This document shows positions 1-6,220 of a stretch of DNA of 7,296 bases, in pieces. Below the pieces are notes generated by a model. That model was not told the origin of the DNA, searched no databases, and saw nothing but the letters and a program-made list of their open reading frames with translations. The position numbers and the translations under genes are program-made. Position 1 is the stretch's first letter; each line of letters starts with the position of its first letter. The DNA is from Verrucomicrobiia bacterium. Its GTDB lineage: Bacteria > Verrucomicrobiota > Verrucomicrobiia > Limisphaerales > Palsa-1400. The stretch spans positions 1 to 7,296 of the forward strand of contig JAICXV010000100.1 in assembly GCA_025934545.1 (NCBI GenBank), given 5' to 3'.

Positions 1-711
1 GTGCGGATGCGTCGGATTTTGCCGTCCGAACGCGGCGAAGAATTGTCCGGCTTTCAATTGGAGATTGCCGGGCAAACTCGTCGTTTGCAGAAATGCTTCT
101 TCCAACTCGACTTCCGTTTCATTGTTTTTATCGAGCTTGAAAACAATATTGCCGAAACCTTTGAAATACGGATCAACCGCGCCGTCGACCGCGATTTCCG
201 CATTGCGCAGCGAGAAACCGCGTTTGATGGGATCATGATCGCCCAGTTGCAATTGGGCCGAAGGATCGTGGGCCGTTGACCATCCCGCGTCCATCAGTGC
301 GTCGAAACTGATATTCATGTAAGCACTCCCGGCGCGCATGACGGGAATAGCCTGCGAAGGCGTCCATGCCGGTTTAGCCATGTTGGCTGGCGCCGGTGCG
401 TTGGTTTGCGGTCCAAGTTCAGCCGCCAGTTCCTGCTCCAGTTTCTTTTGCTGTTCGGTTTTGGCCGGCGCATTCGTGGCCGGAGTCGCTGCGGTCGCGT
501 TCGTCGTGGCACCCGGACGCGTCAGTTCGTCGACTTTTTTGGTCAGCGCGTCGATCTGCTGACGCTGCTCGCGCACAACGTGCTCGAAATTTTCCTGCAT
601 CTGGCGCAACTGATTCTTCAATTGCTCAATATCACTGTTTTGATCTGCATTGGCCCGGCCGAGCGTTAAGGTTAACAACACGGCGAGGCTTAAAAATTTA
701 ATACTCTTCAT
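1..711 (-). CDS. Outer-membrane porin-like protein, N-terminal 237 residues (partial, runs off the left edge)
   Basis: The frame is open from an ATG at 711 down to base 1 (237 codons, no stop); the C-terminus lies outside the window. Residues 1-22 form a clear signal peptide (MKSIKF, a Leu-rich core, cleavage after ANA). Residues about 23-64 are Gln/Glu/Lys-rich heptad-like sequence, a likely periplasmic coiled coil, followed by an Ala/Thr/Pro linker to about residue 115. From there the sequence turns beta-barrel-like: YMNISFDALMDAGWS, then LQLGDHDPIKRGFSLRNAEI, VDPYFKG, a VELEEAFL segment and GQFFAAFGRQNPTHPH at the edge. From memory, this pattern matches the porin-like family often annotated as zinc-regulated or TonB-dependent outer-membrane protein; the FGR-NP-HPH motif is the best clue. 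It probably sits in the outer membrane and passes a small solute or metal complex. No Shine-Dalgarno is visible before 711. The preceding gene is the small His/Cys membrane protein, 72 bp upstream. The barrel identity is good; the substrate is unknown. Confidence 0.8.
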   Translation of the reverse strand, partial: MKSIKFLSLAVLLTLTLGRANADQNSDIEQLKNQLRQMQENFEHVVREQRQQIDALTKKVDELTRPGATTNATAATPATNAPAKTEQQKKLEQELAAELGPQTNAPAPANMAKPAWTPSQAIPVMRAGSAYMNISFDALMDAGWSTAHDPSAQLQLGDHDPIKRGFSLRNAEIAVDGAVDPYFKGFGNIVFKLDKNNETEVELEEAFLQTTSLPGNLQLKAGQFFAAFGRQNPTHPH

Positions 712-783
712 AGTCAATGGGACAAAGGTTCGCGCACGAATGCGCATACGAATCGACACACGACAGGTGTGCCGCCAAAACAA
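712..783 (-). promoter_or_regulatory. 72-bp spacer with two short palindromes upstream of the porin gene
   Basis: Two inverted repeats lie between the small-protein stop and the porin start. The first, 737-750, is a 14-bp palindrome centred on ATGCGCAT with one mismatched pair (CG-A-ATGCGCAT-A-CG). The second, 757-771, is CACAC, a GACAG spacer, then GTGTG. Either could be an operator, or the second a weak hairpin between the two genes. Neither matches a consensus I know, including the Zur box. No convincing -10/-35 pair was found. The regulatory role is a guess based on position. Confidence 0.25.
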
Positions 784-1128
784 CTAAAGAAGAACAGCAG
801 GGGGACCTCGGCCGGGAGCGGAAGAATAATCAAATTGCGACAGCGCTGGGGTCGCAATGCACGGAGCAGAAAAACCGAATGTTGGCGTAAATCCCAGAAG
901 CAACGGACCGGGCGAATCGGCGGATACGTGCTGCTTTTGCAGCAACGTCACGACACATTCGTGTGATGCCTGGTTCGCGTCGTTGTGTAACAGTTGATGC
1001 AACGCGGGGCTGACGGCCAGCATCATGGAGAAAAGAACGGCTGCGGTGAGCAGCAGCGAAATCAACGCTGTCGTCACACGCCGCGAGGCTCGTTCTCTGA
1101 ACATTCCTATGCAGTAAAGCTGCGACAT
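784..1128 (-). CDS. Small membrane protein with a His/Cys cluster, putative metal-linked
   Basis: A protein of 114 residues if started at the ATG at 1128; a start at the internal ATG at 1104 (MFRERASRR, 106 residues) gives a more typical N-terminus with basic residues before the membrane segment. Neither start has a well-spaced Shine-Dalgarno. Residues about 19-43 are a single hydrophobic helix (TTALISLLLTAAVLFSMML), either an anchor or an uncleaved signal. It is followed by a HQLLHNDANQASHEC cluster: three His and one Cys within 15 residues, a plausible metal site. The rest is Pro/Gly-rich, with one more Cys near residue 89. I recall similar small proteins in Verrucomicrobia, some resembling DUF2946, next to porin-like outer-membrane genes. 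That fits the neighbour here and suggests a role in metal handling. It lies 24 bp after glcF, so it may be co-transcribed with it or have its own promoter inside glcF. The function is unproven. Confidence 0.65.
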   Translation of the reverse strand: MSQLYCIGMFRERASRRVTTALISLLLTAAVLFSMMLAVSPALHQLLHNDANQASHECVVTLLQKQHVSADSPGPLLLGFTPTFGFSAPCIATPALSQFDYSSAPGRGPPAVLL

Positions 1129-1152
1129 GGAAAACGCAAGTTTCTTTTTCCG

Positions 1153-2466
1153 TTACGGAAGTCGGTCTTCTATGACGGCCTGTTCATCTCCCGCGAGGTA
1201 ATCGGCGATATGCATCGCCTGAATTTTGCTGCCCGCTTTTTCCAGGCCGGCGCGAATTTGCAAAAGACAGCCCGGATTTGTCGTCACCACAATGTCGGCG
1301 CCGGTCTTGATGATGTTTTGTATTTTGCGGTTTTGCAGGCGCTCCGCCATTTCCGGTTCGGTCAAATTATATGTGCCGGCGCTGCCGCAGCAGACGTCCG
1401 ATTCGGGCAGTTCGACGAAATTTTTTCCCGCCACACCTTTGATAAGGTCGCGCGGTTGTTTAGTGATGTGCTGCGGATGCGCAAGGTGGCAGGCGTCATG
1501 GTAGGTGACCCGTCGCCGATGGTAGGCAACGCCTTGGTAGGGCGAGGCTCCCGCCGAGCCTTTATCACCAGCGGCATCATTCGCCGCACATAGAAATTCA
1601 GTGATGTCTTTGACTTTGCCGCTAAATTCTTTGCCGCGTTGTTCCCACTTTTGATCGCCATGCAACAATTCGCCGTATTCTTTCAAAGTCGAACCGCACC
1701 CGGCCGCATTTATGATGATGGCGTCGAGATTTTGGTTGGCGAAAGCATTGATGTTGTCCCGCGCGCACTCGCGCGCGCGTTTCAAATTGCCACTGTGCGC
1801 AAAAAGCGCGCCGCAGCAACCTTGTTGCTCGGGAACGACAACGTCGTAACCAGCCGCGTTGAGTAGTTTGACGGTATTCTGGTTCGTCTCCGAAAACATC
1901 ACGTCCATCACGCAGCCGCGAATGAAACCGACGCGGCCCTTGCGCGTGCCAGTCGCCGCCGAAAATGGAGGCAACGGCTCGCCTTTGCCGTTACCTGGGA
2001 TTAACGACAAAGCGTCGCGGGCAAACTTCGGTAGAAATTTTTCCAGCTTCAGCGTTTTCGCCAAACGCGCCGGGATAATGGCCAATTCCATTCGTTCGCG
2101 GTGCGGGAATATTTTTTCGATGACGAATCGGCGCAGGAAATTCTGGAAGGTTGAGCGCTCATAAGTCCCTTCGATATGGTCGCGCGTGTGTTCGAGCAGG
2201 TTTCCGTATTGAACGCCGCTTGGACAAACGGCTTCGCACGCGCGACAGCCGAGACAAAGATCGATGTGTTGCACCGAAGTGTCGTCAAGCGGCAATCGTC
2301 CGTCCTGCACCGCGCGCATCAGATAAATGCGGCCGCGTGGCGAATCGTTTTCGTTGCCGGTTTCCAGATATGTCGGGCACGACGAAAGGCACAACCCGCA
2401 ATGGATGCAGGCCAGCGATTTGTCGTAATCCAAAAAACGTTCCGATGCGGTCGATGGCGTGCTCAT
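1153..2466 (-). CDS. glcF: Glycolate oxidase iron-sulfur subunit GlcF
   Basis: A protein of 437 residues, somewhat longer than the usual GlcF length of about 400-410. It carries electrons from the flavin subunits of glycolate oxidase (GlcD/GlcE) towards the respiratory chain at the inner face of the cytoplasmic membrane. Two ferredoxin-type 4Fe-4S motifs are present: C20-x2-C23-x2-C26-x3-C30-P and C71-x2-C74-x2-C77-x3-C81-P. Two CCG (heterodisulfide reductase-like) domains follow. The first starts at GFIRGC (residue 185) and has CCG at 217-219. The second has YHDACH at 322-327 and CCG at 359-361. The start at 2466 is supported by GGAGG four bases upstream and by an ATGA overlap with the glcE stop, which indicates translational coupling. 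An extra stretch at residues about 302-316, just before YHDACH, is encoded by a palindromic repeat (see the repeat entry). The family call is secure. Glycolate as substrate is the default, but D-lactate or another 2-hydroxyacid is possible. Confidence 0.93.
   Translation of the reverse strand: MSTPSTASERFLDYDKSLACIHCGLCLSSCPTYLETGNENDSPRGRIYLMRAVQDGRLPLDDTSVQHIDLCLGCRACEAVCPSGVQYGNLLEHTRDHIEGTYERSTFQNFLRRFVIEKIFPHRERMELAIIPARLAKTLKLEKFLPKFARDALSLIPGNGKGEPLPPFSAATGTRKGRVGFIRGCVMDVMFSETNQNTVKLLNAAGYDVVVPEQQGCCGALFAHSGNLKRARECARDNINAFANQNLDAIIINAAGCGSTLKEYGELLHGDQKWEQRGKEFSGKVKDITEFLCAANDAAGDKGSAGASPYQGVAYHRRRVTYHDACHLAHPQHITKQPRDLIKGVAGKNFVELPESDVCCGSAGTYNLTEPEMAERLQNRKIQNIIKTGADIVVTTNPGCLLQIRAGLEKAGSKIQAMHIADYLAGDEQAVIEDRLP
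1498..1563. repeat. Palindromic repeat (REP-like) translated inside glcF
   Basis: The core, 1545-1561, is a hairpin: AGGCTC, loop CCGCC, GAGCCT (6-bp perfect stem, with a G-T pair outside it). The flank carries three GGTAGG copies at 1500-1505, 1521-1526 and 1536-1541; the first two are part of an ATGGTAGG repeat exactly 21 bases (seven codons) apart. Read on the minus strand, the region encodes KGSAGASPYQG followed by VAYHRRRVTYHD, so the YH codons occur twice. From memory, sequences of the form GGTAGGGCGAGGCTC...GAGCC are abundant dispersed repeats in Verrucomicrobia. The element keeps the glcF frame and lies between conserved parts of the protein, as expected for a tolerated insertion. Structure and location are seen directly; the repeat-family assignment is recalled. 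Confidence 0.5.
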
Positions 2467-3374
2467 GCGACCTCCGGAAAAATATGGTTGGGATCAAAGG
2501 TGTCTTTGACGCGTTGTTGCAATTGTTTTGGAATCGGTGGCGTCGGCCACGGCACTTGCTCGCCGCGATAGTAAATAACGCCGTTGCCCGCGCGGGCGAC
2601 GTAGGGCGCTTTGCCTATCGCCACAATCGCATCGGCGAGTTTGGAAGGGAGAACCGAAAGTTTTTTAACACCCTTTTCCTGGTGAAAGGCCTTGTCATAA
2701 TCGACCGTCGCCGAGTCCGTGAGGCCAAGTTCGCCCGCTTTAGTCAGTTGCCATTCGACCTCTTCGCGCGTGCCGTCGAACCCGAGAACGACAAAAAAAT
2801 CATGCAGGTCGAGGACCATTGGCGTAATCGGCGAATGGAGAACCGACTGAATTGCCATCTGCGCTTCCGCAATTGTCGCGCATCGCTTTTGCACAAAACG
2901 CTCCATTTCAGGAATCGGACGCAATTTGAAAGTAACCTCGACGACGACACCGAGCGTGCCTTGATCGCCAATGAACAATTTGATCAAGTCATAACCGGCG
3001 ACATTTTTGACGACCTTCCCGCCGGAATGAATCAGGCGACCATCGGCGAGCACGACGCTCAACCCGATAACATAATCACGAATTGTTCCATAACCGAATC
3101 GGCGCGGACCGCTGGCATTTGTCGCCAGCAGTTGTTGAATGGTGATCGACGAGTCCGGCGGATCGACGGGCAGCCACTGGCCGCGCTTGCGCACTTCAGT
3201 TTGCAAAGCCGCCAAAGTCGCCCCGCCTTCCACCGTGACCGTCATGTCCTCCGGCGTATGTTCCACGACGCGGTTTAGTGCCGTGAGATCGACTCCCTCA
3301 ATGCGCGACTTTGCGGCGTTCGCTTTGGCGAGCGATTGCTGCAAGTCGGCGATAGTTGAAGGCCCTAATCTCAT
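2463..3374 (-). CDS. glcE: Glycolate oxidase FAD-binding subunit GlcE (short form)
   Basis: A protein of 303 residues, shorter than the usual GlcE of about 350. It is the second flavoprotein subunit of glycolate oxidase and works with GlcD and GlcF to oxidise glycolate to glyoxylate. The FAD_binding_4 (VAO/PCMH) fold is recognisable from about residue 28: DLTALNRVVEHTPEDMTVTVEGG at 29-51, GQWLPVDPP at 65-73, SGPRRFGYGTIRDYVIG at 88-104, and GGKVVKNVAGYDLIKLFIG at 118-136, followed by GTLGVVVEVTFKLRPIP. The glycine-rich loop that normally precedes the DL-AL segment (a P-x-GGGT-type motif contacting the FAD diphosphate) is not seen. An in-frame TAA lies 20 codons upstream of the ATG at 3374, with no ATG, GTG or TTG between them, so the N-terminus is not simply mis-called. 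No Shine-Dalgarno is seen. It overlaps glcF by 4 bp. No glcD is nearby in this window. The C-terminal part is less conserved and ends in TFDPNHIFPEVA, typical of these flavoproteins. Confidence 0.88.
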   Translation of the reverse strand: MRLGPSTIADLQQSLAKANAAKSRIEGVDLTALNRVVEHTPEDMTVTVEGGATLAALQTEVRKRGQWLPVDPPDSSITIQQLLATNASGPRRFGYGTIRDYVIGLSVVLADGRLIHSGGKVVKNVAGYDLIKLFIGDQGTLGVVVEVTFKLRPIPEMERFVQKRCATIAEAQMAIQSVLHSPITPMVLDLHDFFVVLGFDGTREEVEWQLTKAGELGLTDSATVDYDKAFHQEKGVKKLSVLPSKLADAIVAIGKAPYVARAGNGVIYYRGEQVPWPTPPIPKQLQQRVKDTFDPNHIFPEVA

Positions 3375-3539
3375 TTTGTTGAGCGTATGGAATTCTTCTA
3401 CCCGAAGCCAGCATTTCGAACTGCCGATGCGCAGTTAACAATTCAGTGCCTCGCATTACTAGTGACTCCGTTCGATGGATTTTTCGAAATCGGAAAAAGT
3501 CTTTGGCGACAGGCGTCGGACGTGCTTAAATCGTTGCGC
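3375..3539. promoter_or_regulatory. Divergent intergenic region between glcE and the MFS gene
   Basis: This 165-bp segment must carry the promoters for both glcEF (leftward) and the transporter (rightward). One exact inverted repeat stands out: AACTGC at 3419-3424, a 6-bp spacer, then GCAGTT at 3431-3436. It could be an operator for a regulator controlling both directions. It does not resemble the TNGT-N3-ACNA type of site used by GntR-family 2-hydroxyacid regulators. A second imperfect pair flanks 3468-3498 (TCCGTTCGA against TCGAAATCGGA). I could not pick out reliable -35/-10 boxes. The plus-strand frame stays open across this region back to an ATG at 3387, but that extension looks non-coding. 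Confidence 0.35.
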
Positions 3540-4892
3540 ATGATTTCCTCCAGCCAGAACGAGCGCGAAAAAGTTGCGCCGGTACCGGGGCAAACGAATC
3601 AAAAATGGTATGCGGGTGTGACGCGATATCAATGGCTGATTCTGGTGATTGCTTCGGTCGGATGGATTTTCGATGTTTATGAGGGACAGGTCTACGGGTT
3701 GTCGCGGGTGCAGCTATTGGAGGACATTCTTAAACACAACCCAGCGAGCGTTGTTGGGTTCGCATCTCTCGGAGCGGCGGTTAAGTACTATTCTGATATT
3801 TTATTGATTCCATTTCTGCTTGGCGGTGCCGTCGGTGGATTGTTCTTCGGATCGTTGGCTGACAAGTGGGGGCGCAAGCCGACGATGATTTGTACAATCC
3901 TGACCTATTCGATTTTTTCGGGACTGACTTATTTTGCGCACACGATCGCGCAGGTTGGAGTTCTCCGGTTTCTCGTTGCCATGGGCATCGGCGGGGAATG
4001 GGCGGTCGCGGCGAGTTTAGTGGCGGAAGTTTTTCCGTCCTCAGCGCGCACGCACGCCTCGGGAATTTTCCATGCCAGCAGTGTGTTGGGGACATGGATA
4101 GCGACGTCGGCTTCTTTACTGGTTGGCGCGAATTGGCGCTATGCGTATTTGGTTGGAGTGGTGCCTGCGTTTCTGACGGTGTGGGTAATGGCGGCTGTGA
4201 GGGAGCCGGAACGTTGGAAAAAGGCTGAGGCGAAATCGGCTGCGACGCCTGCGAAGCCGGGCAGTATTGGAGAATTGCTTGGCGATCCGCGTTGGGCGAA
4301 GCGAGCGATTTTGGGAATGTTACTGGCGGCGGTTGGACTGGGGAGTTATTGGGCGGTGCACATCGCCGGGCAGCAGTTGGCCGAATATTTTGCGTTGAAG
4401 AGTGGCATCGACAAAGCGTCAGCCGCGGAAAAAGCAAAGTGGGCTTATGGATATATTCAAACGATCGGTGGCGGCGCCGGGTTGCTGGCATTTGGTCCAA
4501 TTTGCGCGCGCATTGGCCGCAAACGGGCGTTTGTGTTGATGCACATTTTGGCGTTTTTGATTGTGCCGATCATTTGTTACGCCCCGCAAAACTATACGCA
4601 GTTTATGATTTTGTTGCCAATTTTCGGGTTCCTGACGCTGAGCATGCACGCAGGGTACGCGATTTATTTTCCGGAATTATTTCCGACCCACTTGCGTGCG
4701 ACCGGAGCAGGGTTTTGTTTTAATGTGGCACGCGCGGTTTCGGCTTCGATGTTGTTTTTCTCAGCCTGGTTGAAGGCATTGCCGAATATGACGCTGCCCT
4801 TCGCGTTGACGCTATTGAGTTCTTTCTTCCTGCTCGGGTTGATTGTGATTTCCTTTTTGCCCGAGACGAAGGGCCAGCCCTTGCCCGAGTAG
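3540..4892 (+). CDS. MFS transporter (metabolite:H+ symporter / sugar-porter-like)
   Basis: A 450-residue, 12-helix inner-membrane carrier of the major facilitator superfamily. It begins with a hydrophilic tail, then YQWLILVIASVGWIFDVYEGQ (helix 1), with the helix-1 Asp typical of organic-acid and sugar symporters. The motif A loop GSLADKWGRKPTM follows helix 2; its counterpart in the second half is CARIGRKRAF. Also seen are FLVAMGIGGEWAVAASLVAEVFP (helix 4-5 region with the Arg/Gly-rich signature), PELFPTHLRATGAGFCFNVAR near helix 10-11, and PETKGQPLPE at the C-terminus. The loop between helices 1 and 2 is about 35 residues longer than usual (SRVQLLEDIL...AAVKYYSDI). I chose the ATG at 3540 over the in-frame ATG at 3387 because the first 51 residues of the longer form look non-coding; no Shine-Dalgarno supports either. 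Its divergent placement from glcEF suggests glycolate, lactate or another small acid as substrate, but the sequence alone does not show this. Its stop codon abuts the stop of the convergent deacetylase gene. Confidence 0.85.
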   Translation: MISSSQNEREKVAPVPGQTNQKWYAGVTRYQWLILVIASVGWIFDVYEGQVYGLSRVQLLEDILKHNPASVVGFASLGAAVKYYSDILLIPFLLGGAVGGLFFGSLADKWGRKPTMICTILTYSIFSGLTYFAHTIAQVGVLRFLVAMGIGGEWAVAASLVAEVFPSSARTHASGIFHASSVLGTWIATSASLLVGANWRYAYLVGVVPAFLTVWVMAAVREPERWKKAEAKSAATPAKPGSIGELLGDPRWAKRAILGMLLAAVGLGSYWAVHIAGQQLAEYFALKSGIDKASAAEKAKWAYGYIQTIGGGAGLLAFGPICARIGRKRAFVLMHILAFLIVPIICYAPQNYTQFMILLPIFGFLTLSMHAGYAIYFPELFPTHLRATGAGFCFNVARAVSASMLFFSAWLKALPNMTLPFALTLLSSFFLLGLIVISFLPETKGQPLPE

Positions 4893-5657
4893 TCACCACG
4901 CGCGGGCGCGTTTGAAGACATTATGCGGACGAAAGGCTTCCGCCGCGCCGACCCCCGACTGCGCTCCGCGGGCAAGTGCTTGCAAACGCATCAATTCGCT
5001 CAAAGGAGAAAAATCGCCGTCCGTGCCACGAGCCAGTTGGCTCTTGTGACATTGCAACATGCGCTGTTTCAACGGAAGAAAACGAGTGACATCGATGTAA
5101 ATCGCCGGATCGAAACCGCTCATGTTGATCGTATCCATCCACCACAAAGCAGGTGGACCTTCCATCGCCGCCGATTTCGTTTTTTGACCGCGCGAAGCGC
5201 AGAACCAACTCGCAGCCTCCGCGACCGCAGACGCGGCGCGATGGTCGGCATGGTAATCGGTCGCACTGTGCGCGAGCACGAGCGTGGGTTTAAACTTTCG
5301 ATAAACTTCGACCAGCACCGCGCGTGATTGCGTTGTGTCGGCCAAAGTAGCGTCCGGAAATCCGCCGAAGAAAATTTCCGCGCCGAGCAGCTTTCCTGAA
5401 TCGAGCATTTCGCGACGGCGTAAGGCGGTGAGATTTTTAATCGGTTTATTCGGTTGACCTTTATCGCCTTGGCAAAGGACGCAGATCGCCGTGGCCGCGC
5501 CGTCATCCTTGGCGCGCGCGAGCGTGCCTGCGCAGAGCAGCTCGGCGTCGTCGGGATGAGCGACAACCGCGAGGACGCGATCATCCTGAAAATTTACCGT
5601 CACGCAGGAATGGTCGCGGGAAACGCGTCTTTGACAAGGCCAAACTCCGAACGCCAC
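4893..5657 (-). CDS. PIG-L/LmbE family N-deacetylase
   Basis: Up to 254 residues. The PIG-L family comprises zinc-dependent hydrolases that remove acetyl groups from N-acetylglucosamine-type sugars (GlcNAc-inositol, mycothiol and bacillithiol intermediates, chitin oligomers, antibiotic precursors). The metal and catalytic motif AHPDDAE is at residues 33-39 and the second metal motif HADH at 136-139. R80-R82/E83 and the GGFPDATL segment are also typical. The length fits the family (about 230-250). The start is uncertain: the frame opens at a GTG at 5657, 17 bp after the upstream gene, but family members usually begin a few residues before VLAVVAHPDD, which favours the GTG at 5603 (residue 19). 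Neither has a good Shine-Dalgarno. It probably forms an operon with the unknown 181-residue gene ahead of it. The true substrate is unknown. The stop codon lies directly against the stop of the MFS gene, with no intergenic bases and no visible terminator. Confidence 0.87.
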   Translation of the reverse strand: MAFGVWPCQRRVSRDHSCVTVNFQDDRVLAVVAHPDDAELLCAGTLARAKDDGAATAICVLCQGDKGQPNKPIKNLTALRRREMLDSGKLLGAEIFFGGFPDATLADTTQSRAVLVEVYRKFKPTLVLAHSATDYHADHRAASAVAEAASWFCASRGQKTKSAAMEGPPALWWMDTINMSGFDPAIYIDVTRFLPLKQRMLQCHKSQLARGTDGDFSPLSELMRLQALARGAQSGVGAAEAFRPHNVFKRARAW

Positions 5658-5674
5658 TGTCTACTTCGAACACG

Positions 5675-6220
5675 TCACGCCGGATCGTGATAGGCCAGAT
5701 CGAAATCACGCGGCGAGTCGGCTCCAATCGTCAGCCGGCCTCCCCGGTGCAGCAGTTCCGCGGCCTTTGGACCAACGTAATACGCGTGGACCCGAACGAA
5801 GCACGTCGCAATCGCAGATGCAAAAGCATGGTAAAGCGCAGTTGCTATCGGGTGGCCCGAAGAGTTGGCGACCCGCCCGTAAAGCAGTATGTCGGGTTTA
5901 TAAAAACCACCGTGCTCCAGGGTGATACTCATCGGGTTCATGGCCTGATCGACGGTGACGCGCTTGCGCCCTACTTGCTGCGGAACCTCTCGGGTGATGA
6001 TCTGCACATCCGCAGGCGTCACCAGATACGAATAGCCCGCGCTCGCCTTCGGACTCGGTGCAGGACTGGCCAAAGTGGCGATAGCTGAACCGGAAGAAAC
6101 GCTTGTGAGCGCAGGAAATCCGGTGGGTGATTTCAGCGTATAGGCGAGTTTATGTTTGATCTCTACCTTTTGAAAAACAGGAAGAAGATCCTCGGCGGTT
6201 GCATAGAAAAGTCGTTGCAT
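5675..6220 (-). CDS. Conserved-looking protein of unknown function (181 residues)
   Basis: I cannot name this family. The start is well fixed: the ATG at 6220 is preceded two codons upstream by an in-frame TGA, and no other Met follows for over 100 residues. The protein is soluble: no signal peptide or membrane helix. Blocks that look conserved are the N-terminus MQRLFYATAEDLLPVFQKVE, REVPQQVGRKRVTVDQAMNP, an SITLEHGGFY segment, LLYGRV, ALYHAF, and VHAYYVGPKAAELLHRGGRLT near the C-terminus. From memory, this block order (short N-terminal helix unit, REVPQ, VDQ-NP, GG, YYVG-A, RLT) recurs in scattered uncharacterised proteins of many bacteria. A low-complexity Ala/Ser/Pro stretch at residues about 45-60 looks like a lineage-specific linker. 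It precedes the PIG-L deacetylase by 17 bp in the same direction and is probably co-transcribed with it. Its leader contains a terminator-like hairpin. Codon use and composition match the neighbours, so it is likely a real gene. Confidence 0.72.
   Translation of the reverse strand: MQRLFYATAEDLLPVFQKVEIKHKLAYTLKSPTGFPALTSVSSGSAIATLASPAPSPKASAGYSYLVTPADVQIITREVPQQVGRKRVTVDQAMNPMSITLEHGGFYKPDILLYGRVANSSGHPIATALYHAFASAIATCFVRVHAYYVGPKAAELLHRGGRLTIGADSPRDFDLAYHDPA

Noticed and set aside
1..279. A 92-codon plus-strand frame at the left edge
   Set aside because: It is antisense to the porin fragment, which has a signal peptide, coiled coil and recognisable barrel motifs.
994..1593. A 199-codon open frame on the plus strand
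   Set aside because: It crosses antisense to the small membrane protein and the 3' part of glcF and has no recognisable features.
1739..1785. A GCGCGC-rich inverted repeat
   Set aside because: It is explained by Arg/Ala codons of the RARECARD segment of GlcF; no other sign of an element.
2151..3278. A 375-codon open frame on the plus strand
   Set aside because: It is antisense to glcE and the start of glcF, is rich in Arg and low-complexity, and shows no family motifs; both genes on the other strand have clear signatures.
3387..3539. A 51-residue N-terminal extension of the MFS protein
   Set aside because: The residues do not fit an MFS N-terminus, the ATG at 3387 lacks a Shine-Dalgarno and is only 12 bases from the divergent glcE start, and the segment is needed for promoters.
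3781..4500. A 239-codon open frame on the minus strand
   Set aside because: It lies inside the MFS gene in antisense; its Pro/Ser/Gln-rich product mirrors the membrane-protein codons.
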